Under the pieces are notes generated by a model. That model was given only the letters and a program-made list of their open reading frames with translations, had not been told where the DNA came from and made no database searches. Below are positions 53,682 through 61,000 of a DNA stretch of 64,000 nt, piece by piece. Origin of the DNA: JAFDZV01 sp035549015 (GTDB lineage Bacteria; Bacteroidota; Ignavibacteria; OLB7); contig DASZRW010000007.1 in the NCBI GenBank assembly GCA_035549015.1, positions 33,802 through 97,801 of the forward strand. The letters run 5' to 3'. The position numbers and the translations under genes are program-made. Every line of letters starts with the position of its first letter. Position 1 is the stretch's first letter.

Positions 53682-55322
53682 CTATGCCTGTTCGAACGTG
53701 ATAGGGGAGAATCCGCAGCGATCGGTGAACACGTTGTTGAACGTGCCGTTCGCGTTCATCCGGTTGTACACCTCCAGCCATCGGTCGTAGTTCGGGTACA
53801 TGCTCCGCACCAGATCGTGGCTGCCGGTCATGTAGTTCACCTGGCCCCAGTGCGGGCGTCCGCTGAATGCATACATGGCGCTCTCGTAGCGCTCGAGCAA
53901 CTGGAACCCGCCCCACGTTCCATTGATCACCGGGATCTCCACCATGCAGGTATCCTCGCCGTTCATCATCGCGAGATAGGCATCGGAGCCCTTCACGAAG
54001 CGGAGGGAGATGGGGGAGCAGTGGTACATGTCTCCCACCCGCCGCATCTGATCGGCCACCTCGAGCATGTGGTCCACGGCATGGATGTATCTGTTGTCCT
54101 TCATCGGGAAGGCGATCTCCGCGGAGTAGGCGCTGATGTTGTTGGCCGTGCCGAGATTCAGCACGCGATAGCTGATGTCCACGTAGCCGTCGTCCACCAG
54201 ACCCTTCATCGCCTCGGAGATGAGCACCGGGCTCAGATGGGGGAACTCGTTGAAGAGGAAGTCGAAGATGTCCACCGCGCCCGGGATGAGGCCGATGAGG
54301 GCGGTGAGGTAGTTCCGATGCGGGCGCTCGTACGGCGGCTCCGTCGGCTTCGACGTCATGTTGCGCTCCGTGATAAGGCAGTCGTGCCTGCCGTGCTGGG
54401 CATACGGATTCACCAGCACCTCGAAGTGCCTGTTGTCCCGGAGCACCGCGCCGTCCATCAGCATCTTCTTCACGGAATCCCAGTCGCTCATGGTGCGCAC
54501 CTCGCGCAACCAGTACTTCGGGATCATCTCCATGATCACGGAGTAGATGATTCCGGTACAGCCCATGCTCACGGCCACCGTGTTGAACCACTGATCGTCC
54601 TGGATCAGCCTGTTGTCCGGGAACTTCGCCCTGTATTTGTCGGGATCGGTGATGCCGTTCGTGGGCTCGATGCGATAGCGGATGCCGCCGTCGCCAACCA
54701 CCACGATGCTCCGGTAGATGCTGGCGATCGGTCCCAGCGAGATGCCGGAGCCGTGCGTCCCCGTGGAGGCCGCGCCAACGATGGACTGCGCGTCGTAGCC
54801 TCCCATGTTCGGCAGCGCCAGATCGTGCTCGTCCAGATACGTGTTCAACGCGCGGATCTTCATGCCGTTCTCCACGTGCACGAGGCAGGAGGTATCCACG
54901 CCATCCTTCAGCAGACTCCTGTCCAGCTCTATCGGGCTGCCGAGTTGATCCGTGTTGATCAGAACATCGTTGGTCTGCACCACGTCCGAGAAGGAATGGC
55001 CGGAGCCTACCGCGCGAACCTTGAGGCCGTTGGCCTCCGCGGTCCTGATGATCTCCACCACATCGTCGATCGACTTCGGCGTCACATACTGCAGCGGTTG
55101 AACCACCTGGTTGCGGGTATCGTTCTCCCAGGTCTGCCGCGTCTTTCCCTCGCTCTTCCTGAACATGGGCTTCTCGCGGGTGATCCACTCCGTGACATCG
55201 TTGAAGAACACTCTGGCATCGTTGCGGATGTCGTCGAAGATTCCAGCCAGCAGCGACTCCTTCTCGTCATGTGGAATGGATTCCTCCATGAGTCTCGCGA
55301 GTTTCTCTCTGTTGGTTGCCAT
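53682..55322 (-). CDS. FAD-linked oxidase, alditol/aldonolactone oxidase family
   Basis: This 546-residue flavoprotein of the VAO family is close to D-arabinono-1,4-lactone oxidase and alditol oxidase. FAD-binding PCMH domain shows VRAVGSGHSFSDV, where His109 is the usual site of covalent flavin attachment, and GAASTGTHGSG. The C-terminal ALO domain carries RPHWGQVNY. It has no membrane segment. AGAGGA lies 7 bases before the ATG, a clear ribosome site. It is the first gene of the four-gene operon. Substrate may be a polyol, lactone or a lipid-linked relative; unknown. Confidence 0.9.
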   Translation of the reverse strand: MATNREKLARLMEESIPHDEKESLLAGIFDDIRNDARVFFNDVTEWITREKPMFRKSEGKTRQTWENDTRNQVVQPLQYVTPKSIDDVVEIIRTAEANGLKVRAVGSGHSFSDVVQTNDVLINTDQLGSPIELDRSLLKDGVDTSCLVHVENGMKIRALNTYLDEHDLALPNMGGYDAQSIVGAASTGTHGSGISLGPIASIYRSIVVVGDGGIRYRIEPTNGITDPDKYRAKFPDNRLIQDDQWFNTVAVSMGCTGIIYSVIMEMIPKYWLREVRTMSDWDSVKKMLMDGAVLRDNRHFEVLVNPYAQHGRHDCLITERNMTSKPTEPPYERPHRNYLTALIGLIPGAVDIFDFLFNEFPHLSPVLISEAMKGLVDDGYVDISYRVLNLGTANNISAYSAEIAFPMKDNRYIHAVDHMLEVADQMRRVGDMYHCSPISLRFVKGSDAYLAMMNGEDTCMVEIPVINGTWGGFQLLERYESAMYAFSGRPHWGQVNYMTGSHDLVRSMYPNYDRWLEVYNRMNANGTFNNVFTDRCGFSPITFEQA

Positions 55323-55663
55323 GACAATTTCCTCTCATGTATGATATACGAGTGATCGAAGGGAGCATAGTACAGCTCTGCCGACGTAGGGAGCGCCGGA
55401 GCGGGAAAACGTACGCGAGGGGCGGTTGAATCTATCCGGGAACGAGGTGCGGGAACCGTATGTGCAGAAGGGATGCCGATGGGAATCCGCACATGCGCTC
55501 CGTTGCCGGACGCCGAAGTTACCAAAATGTTACCCGAAAAGAGCAAGCGATTCCTGCCGTTTCGACAATAGCACCAGAGTTGCCGGATGGAAACATCGGT
55601 GGCCGTTTCGGCTCCGGTATGGTGGGTCGATGCCTGGAGCGGAGAGGGGGCGACGGGCAGCGA
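55323..55663. other. 341-base intergenic region
   Basis: This lies between the chrA-like gene and the FAD-oxidase operon, both on the minus strand. It holds the operon's ribosome site next to 55323 and an imperfect palindrome GTATGATATAC at 55340-55350 that could be a regulatory site. No exact TAnnTTTG element and no credible gene are seen. Confidence 0.4.
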
Positions 55664-56944
55664 TCAGATGGCCGGTGCCTGCTGCAGCAGTGCGAGCAGC
55701 AGGCCCACCGCGGCGGCGCCAAGCAGCAGCCATGCGGAGTTCACCTTGAACCGGATCAGGAGCACGGCGCTGGTGATTGCGATCGCGATGGTGGGGAGAT
55801 CCACGAGGGCCGCATGCGCAAGCTGCCAGGTTACTGCAAGCATGAGTGCGAGCGCGGCGGCGTTCACGCCATCCAGAAACGCGCCGGTGAGCGGAGACCG
55901 ACGCAGGCGCGGCACCAGCGGCCCGCTCAGCGCCGAGAAGAGAAAGGAGGGAAGGAAGATCCCGAGAGTTGCGACCAGTGCTCCCCACGGCCCGCCGAGC
56001 ATGTATCCGATGAACGTCGCGGTTGTGAACACCGGGCCCGGAGTAACCTGCCCGATCGCCACGGCGTCCAGCAACTGCGTTTCGGTGAGCCAGCGCCAGC
56101 GGTGCACCAGGCCGTCGCGAAGGAATGCAAGGAGCACGTAGCCGCTCCCATAGAGCACGGAGCCGACCTTCAGGAAGTAGAGGAAGAGGGGCGATGTGCC
56201 GAAAGGGATGCTCCTGTTCGCTCCGTCCGTACCGACGGACGCAGTATCTCCACCGAGAGTAAGGAGTAGCGTGGGAATGAGCACCATCGCCAGAGCGGCG
56301 CCGATGAGGATGGCGAGCGATCGCGCTCCGGGCCGTGTGCCGCCTGCCGGTTGCGGGGAACGCCAGCGAACGATGCCGTAGATCGTGCCGCCGCCGAACA
56401 GGATCAGGAGTTCATCCCCCCCGAGCAGCGCGATGGCAAGCGCCGCGGCGCCGAGCAGGGCAAGCGTGCGGTTCTTCACCGTTGAGCGTGCCAGCCCGGC
56501 GATCGCCTGCACCACCACGGCGATCACCACCGGCTTGATGGCGTGGAGCACATTGACAACTCCGGGAAGCCTGCCATAGCGCGTGTATGCCCATGCGAGT
56601 CCGCTCACGATCAGCGCCGCCGGCATGATGAAGCAGATCCCGGCAACCAGCATTCCCGTCCACCCTCTCTGCTGAAAGCCGATGTGAATGGCGAGCTCCG
56701 TGGAGTTGGGGCCGGGTATCAGATTGGTTGCGCCAAGCAGGTCCATGAACTCCTGTTCGCTCAGCCAGCCATGCCGTTGCACGGCCTCCGCCCGCATCAT
56801 CGCGATGTGGGCCGCCGGGCCGCCGAAGGCGGTGAAGCCGAGTTTCAGGAACAGGCGCGCCAGCTGGCCAAGCGAGGCGCGCGGCGCGGGATGCAGGCCG
56901 CTCTCTTCCCCGACCTCTGTAGCGTTGTTCATGATGATCCGCAT
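55664..56944 (-). CDS. chrA: chromate transporter, CHR family
   Basis: This 426-residue membrane protein has the two homologous CHR halves. The first has FLKLGFTAFGGPAAHIAMM and LGATNLIPGPNSTELAIHIG. The second has FLKVGSVLYGSGYVLLAFL and AVAIGQVTPGPVFTTATFIGY. It exports chromate (or acts on sulfate/chromate-like anions) by proton antiport. Start may be MRII (56944) or MNNA (56932). It follows the hemerythrin gene by 60 bases on the same strand and is probably co-transcribed with it. Confidence 0.9.
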   Translation of the reverse strand: MRIIMNNATEVGEESGLHPAPRASLGQLARLFLKLGFTAFGGPAAHIAMMRAEAVQRHGWLSEQEFMDLLGATNLIPGPNSTELAIHIGFQQRGWTGMLVAGICFIMPAALIVSGLAWAYTRYGRLPGVVNVLHAIKPVVIAVVVQAIAGLARSTVKNRTLALLGAAALAIALLGGDELLILFGGGTIYGIVRWRSPQPAGGTRPGARSLAILIGAALAMVLIPTLLLTLGGDTASVGTDGANRSIPFGTSPLFLYFLKVGSVLYGSGYVLLAFLRDGLVHRWRWLTETQLLDAVAIGQVTPGPVFTTATFIGYMLGGPWGALVATLGIFLPSFLFSALSGPLVPRLRRSPLTGAFLDGVNAAALALMLAVTWQLAHAALVDLPTIAIAITSAVLLIRFKVNSAWLLLGAAAVGLLLALLQQAPAI

Positions 56945-57004
56945 TGGCGCCGTATCCGCCTGTCCATGATGTGAACGCATCGGGTGGGGCGCCCCTGCCT
57001 TCGT

Positions 57005-57745
57005 CTACCGGATATGCGGCGTGAACTGATCGAGTTCGTAGATGCCGAGCGCGCGCTCAATCGATCCGATCTCCTGCACCGCCATCTCGAAGCCATCCGC
57101 GCCGAACGTCCGGTGCTCGATCTTCTCGAACTCCTCGCCCAGCGAGTCGTACTCGTGCTTCGAGACGATCTCTGCAAACGCCGGGAAGAGGACGGTATCC
57201 TCGCGCGCCTCGTGCGGCTCGTACATCCGCACGAATGCATCCAGCAGGTGCCGCAGCTCATCCCGCGCCGTCTGCTCACGGAGTTCGGGAGCGGCTGCCG
57301 CAGCCAGCACGCGCGCCGTGATGCCGCGTCCGGCAACGTGTTGCGCCAGCAGAACGTTCACCAGGTCCACGAGTTTGTTCGCCTTCCTGAAGCGAGGGAA
57401 AAGATAATCCTCTTCGATCTTTTCATGGTATTCCTCTACGAAGCCCTTGATCAGCCTGGCGGAGCGGAGAAGCGGTTCCGGAGAAATGTCCCCTCCCGCA
57501 TCGATGCGGTCGATGTACCATCGGTACGCAAGCAGCGTCCGTTTCAGCACGCCGTGTTCGCGCATCAGGTCCTCACCCGGCGTCACCTCCTCATCCTGAT
57601 GCTCATCGTCTCCGCCGCAGCCGCCGATCAGCAGTGCGGGTGCAAGAGCCACCAGAGCCCCTGCGCCGGTTCCGGCCGCATGCAGAAATGCCCGCCGTTG
57701 CATTCCGTCGTTCTCGGGATCACGCTTTTCATTCCGATCGTTCAT
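57005..57745 (-). CDS. hemerythrin-domain lipoprotein with Tat-like signal
   Basis: This 246-residue protein begins with a Tat-like signal MQRRAFLHAAG and a hydrophobic core ending in lipobox IGGC. It is therefore likely a folded, metal-loaded lipoprotein exported by Tat. The hemerythrin fold follows, with iron-ligand candidates in REHG, YHEKIEED, QHVAGR and EPHEARED. Hemerythrins bind O2 or NO at a diiron site. The start at 57745 puts the RR pair near residue 17. It probably forms an operon with chrA. Confidence 0.85.
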   Translation of the reverse strand: MNDRNEKRDPENDGMQRRAFLHAAGTGAGALVALAPALLIGGCGGDDEHQDEEVTPGEDLMREHGVLKRTLLAYRWYIDRIDAGGDISPEPLLRSARLIKGFVEEYHEKIEEDYLFPRFRKANKLVDLVNVLLAQHVAGRGITARVLAAAAAPELREQTARDELRHLLDAFVRMYEPHEAREDTVLFPAFAEIVSKHEYDSLGEEFEKIEHRTFGADGFEMAVQEIGSIERALGIYELDQFTPHIR

Positions 57746-58078
57746 TGTGCACGTCCTCTCTTCATGGTGCCGCGGCGCGGTGCGCGCTTCGTGCCGGTAT
57801 TCGGGAGAATGCAGTCCGGCGGACCTGGATACGGAGCAACGGAAGATATCGCGCACGGCTGCCGGTTGCCGATATCAGATGGCAATATGACGAAGCGGAA
57901 GATGCGGAGGTTAGGGAGGTGTCTTCCCGATAGCCGCATTTTATTTATGCGAGGGGAAGAATATTCTTTGCACGAAGGATCGTGCTAACGTACGTTCGCA
58001 CATTGCTACGGCGCGAGCCTGGAGTCGCAGCCGCCACAACCCCTGCTGAGATAGATTTACCGCAAAGGACGCAGAGAG
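57746..58078. other. divergent intergenic region
   Basis: 333 bases between the hemerythrin gene (minus) and the giant RHS gene (plus). It contains a small AT-rich inverted repeat CGCAT..ATGCG (57935-57951) and TATTCTTTG (about 57968-57976), one base longer than the Bacteroidota -7 element. No gene is seen. Confidence 0.4.
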
Positions 58079-61000
58079 ATGCACAAATACATCCTCTTCC
58101 TTACCATCATATTCGTTTTCACTCCGCTCATGCTGCATGCCCAGGCGCCGGCGCGCGATGCGGCGGCCGTTCCTGCGGCCCCAACCACCATGCAGCCCGC
58201 GGACTCCGTGCCCCTCACCCGCTTCGAGTACGTGGAGCATCGCGACACCAGCTCGTGGGACTGGAACGATCTCAAGACCGCCGATACCTTCTCGCTGCAG
58301 CATCATCAGAACACCGAGCCGGAGTATTGCACCGACCGCCGCCTCCACTCCGCCACCTTCTCGGTGAAGCTGGATCGCGGCGATGACTACGAGTACGGCC
58401 GCAACGCCTTCGCCGTCTCCCTCTCGCTGGACCTCTTCGCTCTCGACACCAACGGCGACACCACCTTCCGGCACAACCCGGTGGAATTCTCCATCAACGA
58501 GAATGCGCCGGAGCAACTCTTTCAACTGGACCTGGCATCCACGCTCCAGCTGGACACCTGTGCGCGCCTGGACCGCTGGAAGGCGAAGGTTCTCTCCTAT
58601 AGTCCGGGGGCAACAACGCAGGACGTGCGGCTCACCTTCTCCTACCGCGAGGAGTATGCCATCGGCGCCCGGAAGAGCGGTGCGCCGAACGATCCGCTGG
58701 TGGTTGCCGACCGCGTGACCGGTCCGGTCACCGGCAACCCCACCACGTTCGCGTGGGAGGTTGCCGAGGGATGCAACGATACCTTCCCCGGCTACCAGTT
58801 GCAGTTGCTCCGGCTCTTCAACGTGGACACCAGTTACAAGAGCGACTCCAGCACGCGGGCCGTGGTGGACTGGCATCAGGCGCTGACCGTGGAGACGGAC
58901 GACGGCCGGCGCTCGCTGGCGCTGACGCTCGCGGAGGGAACCGGCTACTACATCTGGCGCGTGCGCCCCATCGGCTCGGTCTACGACGGCGGCGTTGCCG
59001 ACAGCCGCAACTGGGGAGTCTGGAGCAGTTCGCCGCCGCAGGATACCATGCTCACCTTCACCAGCACGGCCGATAGCGCTCTGCCGGTCTATGCCTTCTA
59101 CTACAACCAGTTCGACGACGACATCAACTGGGTCTACAGCCGGACCTTCACCGAGGGGCTGCGGATCGGGGAGGGGATCAGCTACGCGAGCCCGCTCGGC
59201 ATGCCGAAGCAGTCGCAGGTGAAGGTGCAGTCCGCGGACAGCATCGTGGCAGCGAACAGCTTCCAGGACTACAGCGGGCGCCCGGCGGCGGGGTCGCTCG
59301 CCGCGCCGCTCGGAACGCTTGCCGGCTCCTCCTTCGGCTATCGCGATACGCTGGTGAAGCACGACAGCACCCTCTTCGGGCCGCAGCACTTCGACGAGGA
59401 CACGAACCGCCTTGCGCCCCTTGCGGCGAACGGCGGCGCGGTCTCCCGCTTCTGGAGCAACGCCAACGGCGACCTCACGCGTCCGGTTGCGGACAACTAC
59501 CCGTTCGCCCGCGCGCTCTACGCGACCGACGGCACGGGGCGCGGGGACAGGGCGGGCGGTCCCGGCCAGACCTACCGGATCGGCGGGGGGAGCGGCGGGC
59601 AGGAGCGGACGCCGAAGTCGTACTACGCGAGCGCCTCGAACTGGGAGCTGGTGCGCCTGTTCGGCGACGAGGCTCCGGCGGACACCAGCGTGATCAAGGT
59701 GTTGAGCGTTGATCCGAACAAGGTGGCCTCGGTTGCGTGGATGACGAAGGAGGGGACGGTGATCGCGACGGCGGTGGAGACGGCGCAGGGGGACACGCTG
59801 ATGGACCCGCTCGCCGAGAGCGTGCGCTTGAACGGGACGGTTGCCGACACGCTGCACGGCGCGCGGAGCACGGGCGGCGGGTTCACCAGCAACAAGCGCC
59901 TGGCGTTCACGCACGACACCACGCTCACGATGCGCTACACCGTGACGCAGCCGTCGCTGCGTGACACCCTCTGCGGCGCGGCCTACTGCACCACGTGCGA
60001 CCTGCGCGTGCGGCTCATCCTGCACAACGTTGAAGTTCCGGACAGCACGAAGGAGATCGATCTGGTGATCGCGCCGAACGTCTGCGACTCCGCGCGGACC
60101 GTGGATACCACCATCACGTTCCATGTGGGGCCCGGGAGCTACATCGTGGAGCGGCGTCTGGAGGCGAACACGCTGAAGCCGGGAGGGATCACGAGCACCA
60201 ATCCGTACGGCATCACCTGGAGCGCCCACTATCGCGACTCGCTGGGGCGGATCATGCGGAGCACGATCGCTGCGGACAGCGTGCTTGCTCACGTGCTCGT
60301 TCTGCTGGACAGCGGCAGGATCGAGGACGTGTACGGCTACCTGGGGGTGGACCCCTCCGCGACGAGCGAGTATGTGCTGAACACGGCCTGCTGTGCGGTG
60401 CACATCCCGGTGCTGGATCCGGACTGCGGCACCGACCCGTGCCGCAACGGCGTGCCGGACTTCGAGGGGCTGCTGATCGCGCGATGGGGAGACACGGTTG
60501 CGGCGGGGGACGTCAACAACCTGAACAAATACTTCGTTGCGCCGGGAGGCACGCTCTATCCGGACAGCACGGCATATCCGAAGGGGCGTGGCGCGTTCAA
60601 CAGGCTCGTCGAGAACATGCTGAACGAGCATGACTCCACGGGGGCTCCGGTCTACGTCTGCCGCGACCTGTACGGCCTCTGGCAGGGGATGGTGGAGTCC
60701 TACGGCACGTACGCCACCACGGACGGCACGTGGTCGCACCGGAACCCGGAGCTGAACCTGCTGGAGATGTTTCTCGCGAGTGCGGGGAAGCGGTATCAGG
60801 ATACCTCGAGCACGCCGTACGATGCATCACGCGGCTACCTGGTGCGCGCGTACAAGTACCTGCACTATGCCATCGGGAGCAACACGAGGTGCGAGAGTGC
60901 GGTGGGGTACAACGCGAGCTGGCACGGGCGGGCGGACTCCGCGGCGGCGTGGGAGCGGCTGCGGGCCTGCGTAGCGGGGGAGGAGACGGGCGGCGATCGG

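Noticed and set aside
50995..53790. 931-codon plus-strand frame opposite the GMC gene
   Set aside because: No signal, motif or start context; the opposite strand has a canonical FAD enzyme across the same bases.
57941..60739. 932-codon minus-strand open frame opposite the giant RHS gene
   Set aside because: It is an antisense shadow in high-GC DNA: its translation is Arg/Val/His-rich with no domain, while the plus strand has a signal peptide and recognisable repeats.
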